Translations under genes and position numbers: made by a program
Part shown: positions 47,201 to 56,657 of the stretch, piece by piece
Position numbering within the stretch: the first letter of the stretch is position 1
Layout of the letters: each line of letters begins with the position of its first letter
The notes under the pieces: generated by a model
Told to the model about the DNA's origin: nothing
Seen by the model: only the letters and a program-made list of their open reading frames with translations
Databases searched by the model: none
Source: Datnioides undecimradiatus
Lineage: Eukaryota > Chordata > Actinopteri > Lobotiformes > Datnioididae
Reading direction: 5' to 3'
Assembly: GCA_008933995.1 (NCBI GenBank)
Contig: WARS01000071.1
Span: 2,711,652 to 2,775,651, forward strand
DNA: 64,000 nt

Positions 47201-48862
47201 GGGACGCAGCAGGAGGACGTGAAGGAAGTCCATTTAGATATTAAAATATGAACTCATCTGTAGATTCATCAAGTGTTTTTCTAACGGTTGAAGTCATTTT
47301 AAGCAAATTTCCAACTGCTCAAGTGTGAAGATCTCAGAGAATCCTCTGAGGGTGACGCACATCACATAAAACCTCAGAGCTGCTCATCAGGAGCCGCTTG
47401 TCTCCGGTTCTTCTTCGGTGGTAAACTGAGTGTTTGGGGGGTTTGGACAGTTCAAACCAAGCGATGCAGATTGGAACACATGAAGGGAATTTGTTTTTAC
47501 TACTTCTTCGTTTACGCGGAGACAAAAATGATATAACGAGTTATCAAGGTTTAGAGCTTCTCCATTTGAGGAACGATTAATTTGATTTAGGAAATGTTTG
47601 GGAAATTGGAAAACACACAGACCAAAGAGCGGTTTCCTTTGCTGAACACAACCAGATTTTTATAGTTTATTTCTATATTTACAGTGCAAAAGGCAACGAT
47701 GTTCAGTTTACTGACGCAGAAAATTAAAAAGCATCAGCTAATATTTTATTTTTGCATGAGAAACGTTTAAAATGACCCAGCTTTACTATCAGACCACTTC
47801 CTGTGAACGCCTGATTGAACAGCCGTTTCACCGTCCGCCTCCCTCCCTGTTGCCCTCTCCTAGTTCCTGGTGAGGCTGAAGATCATGGACTACAGCCTGC
47901 TGCTCGGCATCCACGACGTGGGCCGGGCTGAACGGGAGGAGGAGGAGGGCGAGGAGGTTTCCAACGAGGAGGAGCCGGATGCGGAGAACGGCCTGGCCCC
48001 GGGCGTCACGGTGGGCTCTTACGGCAACTCTCCGGAGGGAATCGCCGGCTACATGTCCGCCTGCAAACCTCTGGGGCCCGGGGAGTTCGACCCGTACGTG
48101 GACGTGTACGCCATCGGGAGCTGCGCAGGTGAATGTTTGATTTAGACGCTGCGCGATGAGGTCATTCAACACTGAGGTTGAGATCTGACAAAATCACTAT
48201 AGTAACCAGGGAGTAACCATGAGTAACCAGGAAATGTTAGCATGCTAACACGCAGCAGGTCACATGATCGACCTCAGCGGGGGAGTCATATATTAATTAT
48301 ATGCAGACGTCACCTCGAGCTGCAGACACCTGAGAGCCCTCAGTGTTCAAACGTCTCCGATCATTAACTGGAGATCAGTCAAAGGAAATAAGCTTCTAGT
48401 TTTCCAGGTTTTAGTTTCAAGGACCTTTTCATTTTGGTGATTTGTTACACGAGTGCTGGCGCCACCTGATGACATCACGCCGATTGTTCCTTTCATGTCA
48501 GGAGCCCCTCAGAGGGAGGTCTACTTCATGGGCCTGATTGACGTGCTTACTCAGTACGACACGAAGAAGAAAGCCGCTCACGCAGCGAAAACTGTCAAAC
48601 ACGGGGTGAGTAGCACCAGAGAGGAAGGAAGGAGGTGGCGGGCGGCTCGCTGTCATCATTCAGTCACCTGCAAACGCTTGATGTCCGCTCTCACGTCGCG
48701 TCATGACTCACACGACGCGTACTGATGATGTCGCTGACCTGTTTTCTGTCTTTCTCCCGTCTCCATCTCTCTCTGTCGCAGGCTGGCGCTGAAATCTCCA
48801 CGGTGCACCCCGAGCAGTACGCCAAACGATTCCGCGACTTCATCTCAAACATCTTCGCGTAA
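41070..48862 (+). CDS. pip4k2c: Phosphatidylinositol 5-phosphate 4-kinase type 2 gamma, complete
   Basis: Ten coding exons: 41070-41228, 42379-42476, 42705-42801, 42889-43038, 45559-45705, 46884-46922, 47017-47130, 47864-48128, 48502-48605, 48782-48862; 417 aa, all GT-AG with matching phases. The enzyme phosphorylates PI5P at the 4-position to give PI(4,5)P2 on internal membranes. Landmarks are [17 protein letters not shown] (22-38), YDLKGS (214-219), the catalytic-region [11 protein letters not shown] (276-286), an acidic insert [16 protein letters not shown] (about 292-307), the metal-binding DVYAI (Asp348) and the type-II activation loop [31 protein letters not shown] and VHRKYDLK fit PIP4K2C better than 2A or 2B, as I remember them. 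The gamma isoform has low activity in mammals and is thought to work partly as a heterodimer partner; that is family knowledge. Teleosts carry two copies and I cannot tell which this is. Confidence 0.96.
41229..42378 (+). other. pip4k2c intron 1
   Basis: 1.15 kb; no repeat or gene recognised. Confidence 0.7.
42379..42476 (+). CDS. pip4k2c: pip4k2c exon 2 (residues 54-86)
   Basis: 98 nt; CTCAG before ATCAACGAT, donor [31 protein letters not shown], dimerisation-side region. Confidence 0.95.
42705..42801 (+). CDS. pip4k2c: pip4k2c exon 3 (residues 86-118)
   Basis: 97 nt; ACAG before AGAAAATCT, donor [30 protein letters not shown], strongly conserved in all PIP4Ks. Confidence 0.95.
42889..43038 (+). 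CDS. pip4k2c: pip4k2c exon 4 (residues 119-168)
   Basis: 150 nt, phase 0; GCAG before ATTTCGTTG, donor CAG|GTAACA. Includes the nucleotide-binding [11 protein letters not shown] strand with the conserved Lys. Confidence 0.95.
43708..43729 (+). repeat. (TG)n microsatellite
   Basis: About 11 TG units in pip4k2c intron 4. Confidence 0.95.
44342..44360 (+). repeat. Poly-G run
   Basis: Nineteen consecutive G after GTGGGA; length may be unreliable in the assembly. Confidence 0.9.
45559..45705 (+). CDS. pip4k2c: pip4k2c exon 5 (residues 169-217)
   Basis: 147 nt, phase 0; TGCAG before CACATCGTC, donor [43 protein letters not shown]. Confidence 0.96.
46047..46059 (+). promoter_or_regulatory. Perfect DR1 nuclear-receptor motif
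   Basis: AGGTCAAAGGTCA: two consensus half-sites separated by one base, the site type bound by RXR/PPAR and HNF4 families. Motif match only. Confidence 0.4.
46662..46832 (+). repeat. Minisatellite, 22/20-nt unit, eight copies
   Basis: Eight copies of GTCGATGTGTTGGAGGGTC joined by AGT, AGA or a lone A, giving start-to-start spacings of 22, 22, 22, 22, 20, 22 and 20. One copy has TGTCGG for TGTTGG. A frame open through it is the array's own periodicity, not a gene. Confidence 0.95.
46884..46922 (+). CDS. pip4k2c: pip4k2c exon 6 (residues 218-230)
   Basis: Only 39 nt, phase 0; TTGCAG before GGCTCTCTG, donor [22 protein letters not shown] supplies the GS of the YDLKGS motif. Confidence 0.9.
47017..47130 (+). 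CDS. pip4k2c: pip4k2c exon 7 (residues 231-268)
   Basis: 114 nt, phase 0; GTTAG before GGAAAAGAG, donor [29 protein letters not shown] and [18 protein letters not shown]. Confidence 0.95.
47131..47863 (+). other. pip4k2c intron 7
   Basis: 733 bp; nothing recognised. Confidence 0.7.
47864..48128 (+). CDS. pip4k2c: pip4k2c exon 8 (residues 269-357)
   Basis: 265 nt; CCTAG before TTCCTGGTG, donor GCAG|GTGAAT. Catalytic [11 protein letters not shown], the acidic variable insert, [20 protein letters not shown] and DVYAI. Confidence 0.96.
48129..48501 (+). other. pip4k2c intron 8
   Basis: 373 bp; contains one GTTAGCATGCTAAC core at 48235-48248. Confidence 0.75.
48502..48605 (+). CDS. pip4k2c: pip4k2c exon 9 (residues 357-391)
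   Basis: 104 nt; GTCAG before GAGCCCCTC, donor [29 protein letters not shown] and [14 protein letters not shown], the activation loop. Confidence 0.96.
48782..48862 (+). CDS. pip4k2c: pip4k2c exon 10 (residues 392-417 and stop)
   Basis: 81 nt; CGCAG before [27 protein letters not shown]-terminus ISNIFA as in vertebrate orthologues, then TAA. Confidence 0.96.
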   Translation, partial: AGAEISTVHPEQYAKRFRDFISNIFA

Positions 48863-49297
48863 CACCTCGACGAACGCTGCCACACGTCGACCCGGCTGAG
48901 AGCTAACACTCGATTTTACCATTGACCAAAAAAAAAAAAAGAAAAATAGTCCTGCGCACACAGATCAGTGTTTCAGTGTGATCTGAGGCGACTTGTAGCA
49001 ATATAATGTTCTACTTCTGATGCATATATTTATTTTTAAGATTTAAGGAGCATTTCCTTGAGATATTAAGCACTCTTAACAGAATAACAGTACGGTACAT
49101 GGAGGCAGACTGTTGATCAGTGTTCAGTGACCACGTCAGTGCGAGATCAAATGTTTGTCTGGTTCGCCGGACACGAGCGAAACTTAAAGAGTTTGAAATC
49201 TTAGGCGCTCATCTGTTTTCTTTCCAAAAGTCAGATGGGAGTGTTTGCACCAGGGCTGTTAAAGGCACCCTGTTTGAGACTCTGACCTGCAGTAGCA

Positions 49298-49311
49298 CCA
49301 ACAGGTGGCGC
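49298..49311 (+). promoter_or_regulatory. CTCF-like motif
   Basis: CCAACAGGTGGCGC fits the CTCF core CCASYAGRKGGCRS at 13 of 14 positions. Motif match only. Confidence 0.3.
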
Positions 49312-49559
49312 TAACATGCTAACATATGCGAGCCAGCAGCATTTAAAACAGAATCCGATTTGCAAATGTTGCATTCAAAAGTAAATGTATTCAGCACGTG
49401 TGTTAGAGCTCGAGGATGCACACAGTTTGTTTTGCAGAGTAACATGTAAACAACTTTGTTTGTTTACAAGAAAACTCCACAGGGCTCCTTTAAATCAGAT
49501 GCTGTAAGAGGACCAGGAGACGGTTAGCACAGGTTAGCATAGATACTGAACGCTGCAGT

Positions 49560-49870
49560 GAGAGGATCAGTACAGAGCTACAGCTAGCGGGCGGTTAGAT
49601 TAGCTTAGCATGAAGACTTGAGGCAGATAACCGGGCTCTGCTGCACCTGTAAAGGCGACAGTTGGGGGTTTTTTACGAGCGATTGCGTCATTTTGCATTT
49701 TGGTTTTTGAGCAGATTAAACAAACGAATAATTGTGATATGCAAATTAGGAAGCTTTAAAGATGCTTGTGGGTGGACTTTGTTTGGACAGAGCCAGGCTA
49801 GCTTCATGTCTTAATGCTAAGCTAACATAAACAGCTGCTAGCCTCAGCTCTCTCATCTAACTCTCACTAG
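49560..49870. repeat. Inverted teleost repeat ('GCTAGCGGGCGGTTAG … CAGAGCCAGGCTAGC')
   Basis: Left part (about 49570-49630) reads AGCTAGCGGGCGGTTAG, TTAGCTTAGCATGAAGACTT and later GGGCTCTG. Right part (about 49715-49870) reads AGATTAAACAAACGAATAAT, GGACAGAGCCAGGCTAGC, TTAATGCTAAGCTAAC and CTCATCTAACTCTCACTAGG. I recognise both as one abundant percomorph repeat, in opposite orientations about 150 nt apart. Confidence 0.6.
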
Positions 49871-51079
49871 GAAAGCGAATAAGCTCTTTTACCAACATAT
49901 CAAACACATTCCTTAAATCCTGGATCAATGAGTAACATTTAATGGAGGTGGGTATTAAAAATAATGGTAGTCTAGACTCTACACTCGATGTTATTTATCG
50001 GTTGCAGCAGGCCACGTGAATGTTTAGAGTGCCAAACGTGTGGGATCAAAGCTTTACCCTAACAGGATCTGCACTGTGCACAGAGTAAAATCAGCTCTGT
50101 TGTGGCAAAGAAGCTCAATTTCAATGGATCACTCCTGTTTTGTACCAAAGCCTCGACTACATTTATAATAAAATGTACAGAAAAGCTTTGTCAGTTGAAA
50201 ACAGGAGCCGTAACAAACCCCGTCGGCAGCCGTGCATCTCTTGGTTACCACAGCCTGGGAGGAGAATGTGGGCTGAGCGACACCCACAGAGCTGGGCCCA
50301 CGTTAATGAAGCGACTCGTCCAACTTTCAGGATCAGTCCGGCCTTTTCATAATGAAAACAGTCACGTGTCGACGTGCGGGTCCACTTTGAAAACAACGAG
50401 CCCACCCATCATTCCTCCGGACAGACATGTTTGAACCCTGTGTAGTGTTTTGTGCATTAAAAAGGCAAACGTGTGCGATGTGAGTCATTGTGATAGGGTA
50501 AGAAATAGAATAATATAGCAGTAGAACTACAAGCTGTTGTCTGTGTATTGTGATGACATTAGAGGTTTAGTGATAACCAGGTTACTGTGTAAAACATTGA
50601 CAATAACACTACATTTCAGTAGCTTATGCAGTCGGCCTTAACACAGCGATGCGATACAGCTTTCAGAAACACTGGCCAGGCAGCGGAGGCACAGAGCTCT
50701 CTGTACGACGCCTCATCTGCTCGATGATTGCACATGTTGTATTTTTGCAAATCAGCTTTTGGACCAAAATATATTTTACAGAGAACTTCTGAAAAGTGTC
50801 GGACTCGTTATTGTTTGATCATTTGACCGTTTGACCTGGGGATGACCTGCAGGACGACGGTACCGGCCTGTGAACTGATGCCTGATGTCACCGACCGACG
50901 GGTAATCATGACGTTCATGGTCCCCCGAGAATCATTTATTTTCTCTTTAACACAACAAACAAACATGAACATTTAGGTCACAGGTTTTATACACTGAATT
51001 AAATAAAATGTTCAAAAAGCATAAATCTTATTGGACAAGGGACCCAAGGACAAACTCTTCGTATCATCAGACTCAGCTG

Positions 51080-51200
51080 TGCTTTGTGCTAATTAGCAAA
51101 TGTTAGCATGCTAACGTGTTAAACTAAGATGCAAAACAAAGTCAGCATGTTTTGCCACAGTGAGGGGGTTAGCATGCTAATGTTAGCATTTAGCGACTGG
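51080..51200 (+). repeat. GTTAGCATGCTAAC-family repeat, two cores
   Basis: 'AAATGTTAGCATGCTAACGT' and 'GTTAGCATGCTAATGTTAGC' about 65 nt apart, with 'TCAGCATGTTTTGCCACAG' between. Confidence 0.6.
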
Positions 51201-51325
51201 TGTAGCTTCGTGGTGTTTTGCAGGTCAGATATAAGGTAAACTTAATGCGTTTGTCTTTATGGTTTGAGATAACATGTCGAGGGTCAGGGTCTACTCTCTG
51301 TCTCTCTTTCCAGAAGATGTGCTTT

Positions 51326-51446
51326 TGCTGACTGGTTCCTTCCTGTTTCATCAGAGGAGCCAGAATTTGCTGACTGGTTCCTTCCTGTTTCATCAGAAGA
51401 GCCAGAATTTGCTGACTGGTTCCTACTCGTTTCACCAGAAAACTGA
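51326..51446 (+). repeat. 42-nt tandem repeat, about 2.9 copies
   Basis: TGCTGACTGGTTCC recurs at 51326, 51368 and 51410, exactly 42 nt apart, each followed by a CCTGTTTCATCAG-like block (the third copy diverged: TACTCGTTTCACCAG). The period is a multiple of three, so the repeat is open in several frames on both strands. Confidence 0.95.
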
Positions 51447-51640
51447 ATGGACCGGGACAATGGGCTTCAGGCAGGATGAGCAGCGAGACGGAGGGAGGGC
51501 GTCGCTGAGGGGGTCATTAAGCTGCAAACTGCTGACGATCCGGACTGGCAGGAGGAACACCGCGTCCAGGGTGCAGATCCCACTAATCAGTGCGAATCAC
51601 AGCCAACACAAACGTTCCTGCGTTGTCTCCGTTTGACGCC

Positions 51641-51669
51641 TGACCTCAGCCTGACCTCAGCCGTGACCT
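51641..51669 (-). promoter_or_regulatory. DR5-type nuclear-receptor motif (three half-sites)
   Basis: TGACCT at 51641, 51652 and 51664. The first two are separated by five bases (CAGCC), which read on minus is AGGTCA-N5-AGGTCA, the classic retinoic acid receptor arrangement; the third follows after six bases. Motif match only; about 1 kb upstream of the probable gpr182 first exon. Confidence 0.4.
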
Positions 51670-52639
51670 CAGCCGGCCCCATCTGGGCCCGCTCTGCAGG
51701 AGCCGCTTCGGTCCTGATCCATGGCTTCATTTGGTCGGAGGAGATGCATCATGTTCCCGGTGTTTCAGTTTCAGGTTGAAGGCGCTGCCCTGTCATCACC
51801 TGCGGAGGCTGAAGGCAAACCTTACAAAGAGTGCTGAAATAATGTGATAGTGAGGATGTGTGTGTGCGTGTGTGTGGACGTCCAAGATAAAGTGCCCCCT
51901 TCCTCAGTGAGGCTGATGTGCCCTCAGGCCTCCCACCTCCTCTATACGCTGCCCGTCACTCACTGCGCTCCACAACACAGCAGCCTGGGTTCCTGTTATT
52001 GTTCTCTGCTGTGTGTTGCCTGTTTTTACTGTGTCTGCAGAGAGTTAACGCAAACTGAAGCAGATCCAAATGAACTTTCACCAACGTGCATCAGTACAGG
52101 TGGTGCATGTGTGCATATTTTGAAATTGCTCATATATTCCAGCTTTTAGGGAGAGATTAGGATGTTTAATGTTGAGGATACAGGTATTTACTGTACATGA
52201 TGCATTTCCCTTGCAGAGATCCCTGAGGGTTACAGTGTTATCGACCCCTGTGGAGCTCTTTTGTCAGTTTTTCTGCTGCATTTTAAAATGTTTTTATAAA
52301 AGATGAAGCTGCAGAGGTGAGAGTCAGCCTAATTTAAGTTTAGATGCAAAATAAAATGAATTTGGTTGGAAAAACTTCATTTTGTTATATTTGCACACGT
52401 TCCTCCTGCAGGGATTGAACTGTGATCCCTCTCTGTCTGAAAACATCTTTTTCTAAATATAATGAATGCACGTTACTTTTAGCTTTGGATCTCTGCACCA
52501 CTCCCTGATGCACACTGAGGATGTCCTGTTAGATCTGCACGTGTGTGTGTGCGCGTGTGTGTGCGCTAATGAGAAATGGGAGGGTTGCAACTCATGGTGG
52601 TGGATCGCTCAGATAGCCCTCAACATCAGAGCTGGAAGG

Positions 52640-52738
52640 AGTCGACTGGTGTCTGCTGGCTCCACGCAGAAAACTCTCACCAAGGCCTGAGGAGGGACCG
52701 TCCCTCTTTGTCTGCAGCACGCTCATCATCACAGCGAG
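52640..52738 (+). other. gpr182: Probable 5'UTR exon of gpr182
   Basis: A strong donor GCGAG|GTAAGT ends at 52738. The coding exon has an acceptor three bases before its ATG, so an upstream non-coding exon is required; this is the best candidate. The left border is arbitrary. Confidence 0.4.
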
Positions 52739-53365
52739 GTAAGTCCTTCTCTGTATTTATGGACCTTAAATTTGCTTCTTTAATGTGAGCTCCATCTCCT
52801 TTGACCCACAAGAGTCTGTCTGCAGGTGTTGGGGAGTGTTAGTGCAGATGTCAAAAGGTACTTTAAAGTGTTTTGTGGCTCCAGATGAGCCTCAAGTGTG
52901 AAGATTATAGAAATTTAAAGCTGTGGTGTTACCAGACCTCTGCAGCCCGCACCTCATCTCTGCTGCAGGCTGCAGAAGCTCCAGGACACATCAGCTGCAA
53001 CTAGCACCCAAATCTCTAGTAGTTGAGTTGCATTGTGGGTAATGTAGTCGGTTGCGTTGGGTTTTATACTTTTTTTAAACAGTGTTAGAGGAGCAAACGC
53101 TAAATCGGTGGAGTCTTTAATAAAAGAATTATGCTGTAAATCAACAAGTGTAACTTTAAACCACGCATGAAGTGAAAACACCTCAACGCGAGACATTTCC
53201 TGCCTCCCGAGCCGCTCTGAGGTGGTTTTCTAATAACCTGGAGTGCTGCCTCCTCCTCCTGTGTTTCTGTTATGTAACGTCTGAAAACATAATCAGATTA
53301 ACGACGAAGTAAAACTGAACTCCGTCCAGATATGAAACAATTTTCCCCTGCTTTTCACTCCACAG
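52739..53365 (+). other. Probable 5'UTR intron of gpr182
   Basis: 627 bp from the putative donor to the CACAG acceptor at 53365; nothing else recognised. Confidence 0.45.
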
Positions 53366-53368
53366 ACC

Positions 53369-54460
53369 ATGAGCGCCCACGAGCACAACCGCTCACTGGA
53401 CTACCTGAACGGCACGCCGTGGTTCATCTATGAGTGCACCATCGAGCTGGACGCGGACTATCGGCGCATCGCCCTCTTCCTGCTCTACCTTTTCGTCTTC
53501 ATGGTGGGCCTGCTGGAGAACACGCTGGTCGTGTGGGTCAACTGGCGCCGACGCCACTCAGCCAACGGGGTCCTCTTTTGCATCATCAACGTGAGCCTGT
53601 CGGACCTGATGGTGATCGTGATCCTGCCTTTCTTCATGATGGAGGTGACCATGGACAAGGTTTGGCTGTGGGGCCGCTTCCTCTGCAAGGTCACCAACCT
53701 GATCTATGTGGTCAACTTCTACAGCAGCTCCTTCTTCCTGGCCTTCATGACCATGGAGCGCTACCTGTCCCTCACCAGGCCCTCGTTTCCGGCCTTCTTT
53801 CCGGTGGCAGGCCGGCGCCGATGGGTGCTCTGTGGAGCCCTGTGGGTGCTCTCCTTGTTCCTGGCGCTGATGGAGAACGTCCACGTGGATCTGCTGGAGT
53901 GGGATGAGCCAGGCTGCTACATGCTGCCCGAGCACAACTACACCGAGTGGTTTGTCTCCGTGGCCTTCCTCTGCCTGCTCTTCCAGTTCCTGGGCCCCGC
54001 CGCCGTCATCATCACCTGTAACGTGCTGATCGCTCGCGCGGTCAAAACCACGCCGGACGTGCAGGGCCGCAGGGACGTGTGGTTGGTCCACGTGTACTCG
54101 CTGGTGTTCGTCATGTGCTGGCTGCCGTACCACCTGGTCATGTTCCTGATGATCATCGACGACCTGGACCCGTACATCTTCAGCTGCAACACGGTGGAAG
54201 TCCTCTACTACTCCTTCAGCGTGGTGCAGAGCCTGTCTCTCTTCCACTGCGTCGCCAACCCCATCCTCTACAACTTCCTCAGCAAGAGCTTCCGCAACAA
54301 CCTGATCAACACCGTGGTGAACTACTTACCCCGGGAGGGAACCGAGGGCCAGGCGGGAGCTGAGACCAACCCCAACGCTCCCAACGGAGGCGGGAGGGAG
54401 CCGGAGAAGCAGCGCAAGTTAAGTAACGCCAGCACCAGCCAATCAGACGTCGGCTCTTAA
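53369..54460 (+). CDS. gpr182: G protein-coupled receptor 182 (atypical chemokine receptor), complete
   Basis: Single coding exon, 363 aa, class A rhodopsin-like. Seven hydrophobic segments start at about residues 34, 66, 103, 150, 192, 236 and 275. Seen: Asn51 in TM1, Asp79 in TM2, Cys106 (TM3) and Cys183 (ECL2) for the conserved disulfide, ERY at 130-132 in place of DRY, CWLPYH in TM6 (250-255), NPILY in TM7 (297-301). Possible N-glycosylation sites are N7, N14 and N190. VNYLPREG after TM7 matches VHYLPKD of human GPR182, and neighbour zbtb39 is its human neighbour too. GPR182 in mammals is an endothelial scavenging chemokine receptor (CXCL10, 12, 13) and in fish affects blood formation; this is literature knowledge. 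The ATG stands three bases after a splice acceptor, with good Kozak context (ACCATGA). The Ser-rich tail (SNASTSQSDVGS) offers phosphorylation sites. Confidence 0.94.
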   Translation: MSAHEHNRSLDYLNGTPWFIYECTIELDADYRRIALFLLYLFVFMVGLLENTLVVWVNWRRRHSANGVLFCIINVSLSDLMVIVILPFFMMEVTMDKVWLWGRFLCKVTNLIYVVNFYSSSFFLAFMTMERYLSLTRPSFPAFFPVAGRRRWVLCGALWVLSLFLALMENVHVDLLEWDEPGCYMLPEHNYTEWFVSVAFLCLLFQFLGPAAVIITCNVLIARAVKTTPDVQGRRDVWLVHVYSLVFVMCWLPYHLVMFLMIIDDLDPYIFSCNTVEVLYYSFSVVQSLSLFHCVANPILYNFLSKSFRNNLINTVVNYLPREGTEGQAGAETNPNAPNGGGREPEKQRKLSNASTSQSDVGS

Positions 54461-54930
54461 GAGTTTTTGAATCAGCGAAGGAAGATTTGACAGAACTGAA
54501 TCCGGTCCTGGTGCTTCAGGACACCAGGGACGTGGATCATCGGACTCTGGTCTAAAGACTCGCTGCGCTGTTTGTTGTTGTGTAACAGATGGGCTCACCA
54601 GCACCTTCCTCTAATAATCCACTTCCTGTTTCTTTCATCATATATCTGATTGCAGTTTTAAGCGGAGGAAGGCAGGAAACGTCTGATGGGTTTGTTTTTT
54701 TCGTTTCAAAGCTGCTCGAGTCCCACAAGAACTCACGGTGTGTGTGTGTGGAAAGTGGTGCCACACCAGGAATGTGTGTAAACAACCAAGATAAGATCAG
54801 CCCTCGTAATAAACCCAAACATCTCCCAAATGTGAAAATGTAACTCTACTAAAAGCTTATTTATCTGTTTGCGAATGCTGCTGTAGTCAACCTGTGCTGT
54901 AAAATGCAATAAACCCCATCATGCAACACT
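54461..54930 (+). other. gpr182: gpr182 3'UTR
   Basis: Ends shortly after AATAAA at 54908-54913, followed by GT-rich sequence (CTGTTTGTGTCCG) expected downstream of a cleavage site. Confidence 0.65.
54908..54913 (+). terminator. gpr182 polyadenylation signal
   Basis: AATAAA in TGCAATAAACCCC, with a GT-rich element about 20 nt downstream. Confidence 0.6.
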
Positions 54931-55110
54931 GTTTGTGTCCGTTACAGCTGCACAGTTGAACGTGTGCTGTCACATCGATGGGAAAAGAAGCGTGTTTGGA
55001 AGCTGAAGGTGTTTACTTTACTGGGTTTTGCTGCTCCGGCACTTATTTATCTCCTCTCTCTCAGTTGCTGCCGGTCTTTATTACAACTGAAATGATAAGA
55101 CGACAGGAAA

Positions 55111-55129
55111 GGGGTGGGGGGTGGGGGGG
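55111..55129 (+). repeat. G-rich run between gpr182 and zbtb39
   Basis: G runs of 4, 6 and 7 separated by single T; long enough to form a quadruplex. Confidence 0.8.
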
Positions 55130-55358
55130 TCCAGTCTGCAGAGAGCACAATGGCAGGAAGAGCCCGGGCTTTGTGAGAGGGCAAAAGTCGCTTGCCCCTG
55201 GAAACAGGAGGTCCACAGCACGACGCGTGATTCTGCAAGTTCATCAGTGAAATTCTGATGACGGGGGGATTTCACACAGCGCTAGAACGACCAGATCAGA
55301 GGAGGCTAGAAAAACCACTCCTGGCGGCGGGGACCGTCCTCCTGGAGGCATTTCTCTT

Positions 55359-56657
55359 TTTATTCTTTTCATAAACAATGTTTTAAAAAAGGCCAACATT
55401 CATATAGAGCTATAGAAACATGATGAAAGGCATAAAAATAATAAATAGTTGTCATAAATATGAGGTAAGACACAAACATTACACAGAGGTGCGATGGGCT
55501 CTCAGATATCATGAGCATGAGCGGGTGAGTTAACGGCGGGTTCCCTCTGAAAACGCCGCCGTGCGTTGAACGAGGCGCACTCTTTTGTGCGTCTGTGAAA
55601 GTGAAAAAAGAAACTTTACAAACGTCCTAAAAAATAGTGACTGCAAATATAAGAAAATAATCTCTATGCTACCATGAGGCGCTACTTTAATAACGTGTGG
55701 TTATCGATCGCTGACATTAAAACACATCCTGGTTTTTAAGTTGGACGCAGACTTGTTGGGAGCAGGCGACGAGTCAGCAGCCCGCCGGCCTCCCTTCATC
55801 ACACACACACACACACACACACGATGGGACACACTGCCACCAAGTGGCTTCTGGTTTTGTCTCAGCTCAAAGAGAAGAAACCTGCAAACAGGTCGAGTCA
55901 GTGAACGGCATCGGACGGACAACACGTGCACTACATTCTAGAAGTCTAACTCTATTAATGATCGATTCATCCGTTCGTTGATAATCTGCAGCAGCTGTGA
56001 CTGATCGATTCAGTCCCCAGATCCTCACGTGTGACGCTTTGCTGCTGTTCTCACTGTAAATTAAATATCTTTGGGACTGTTCGTGAAGTTTAAAGGCCTC
56101 AGTCGAGATGATTTTGTTTTAATTTGTTGATATTTTATCTGAGCCGACCCCCGAGAGTCGCCTGAACCGCCTGAGGAGTCGACCAGGTCTTTGTTGGTCT
56201 CAGATAATAACTCCATTTTGGAGCTGGAGCTCGTGTTTAAGGCCGAGACGAACGCATCAGAGAGGCTGTAGCTGCCGTTAGCTCAGTCAGCCGCGCAGCT
56301 AACTTCAGGGACCGTGGGTGCCGGGTCAGGGCGGGGAGCGGGGAGCGGGGAGCTCCTTCTTCTCATTGAAATGTGTGACGTTTGTTTTCGGCCTCTCTGC
56401 TGGTTCCTCTGACACATTCAGAGTCGGCTTCTGCCGTTAGCGCTGTCGCTAGCAGGCGGCTCCTTTTGGGCACCAGAAAATATTCATTTAAGTAATTAAA
56501 CTAATATCATCAACAACCGGCCGACTGGAAGAATCTTTAGTTGGTAACAGCCCCGTGTTTCACAGATCAAACGATTCATTAATAATAAAAATAATCGTCA
56601 GCTGCAGCGCTCGCCAGAAATACGCAGGATGATCCGCGGCAGAGGAGACGGAGACGA
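55359..56657 (-). other. zbtb39: zbtb39 3'UTR
   Basis: From the TGA at 56660-56658 down to a TTTATT (AATAAA on minus) at 55359-55364. Holds a CA/TG microsatellite (55801-55822) and three GGGGAGC units (about 56332-56352). The end is inferred; it converges on gpr182 with about 0.4 kb between. Confidence 0.5.
55801..55822 (+). repeat. (AC)n microsatellite in the zbtb39 3'UTR
   Basis: Eleven AC units (TG on the mRNA strand). Confidence 0.95.

Larger units (their letters stand above)
48863..50200 (+). other. pip4k2c 3'UTR and downstream repeats
   Basis: The 3'UTR end is not certain; the first AATAAA on plus that I see is at 50167-50172. The stretch holds a CTCF-like motif (49298-49311) and an inverted repeat pair (49560-49870). 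Confidence 0.4.
50201..52639. other. Intergenic region, pip4k2c to gpr182
   Basis: No supported gene. Holds further GTTAGCATGCTAAC copies (51.08-51.20 kb), a 42-nt tandem repeat (51326-51446) and a DR5-type element (51641-51669). Confidence 0.55.

Noticed and set aside
46623-47222. 199-codon open frame on plus with repeated CVGGS words
   Set aside because: The first half is the minisatellite read in frame, the rest crosses pip4k2c exons 6 and 7 in another frame.
53558-54247. 229-codon open frame on minus, His/Glu/Val-rich
   Set aside because: It lies antisense to the gpr182 coding exon; the composition is what the opposite strand of GC-rich transmembrane codons gives. No domain.
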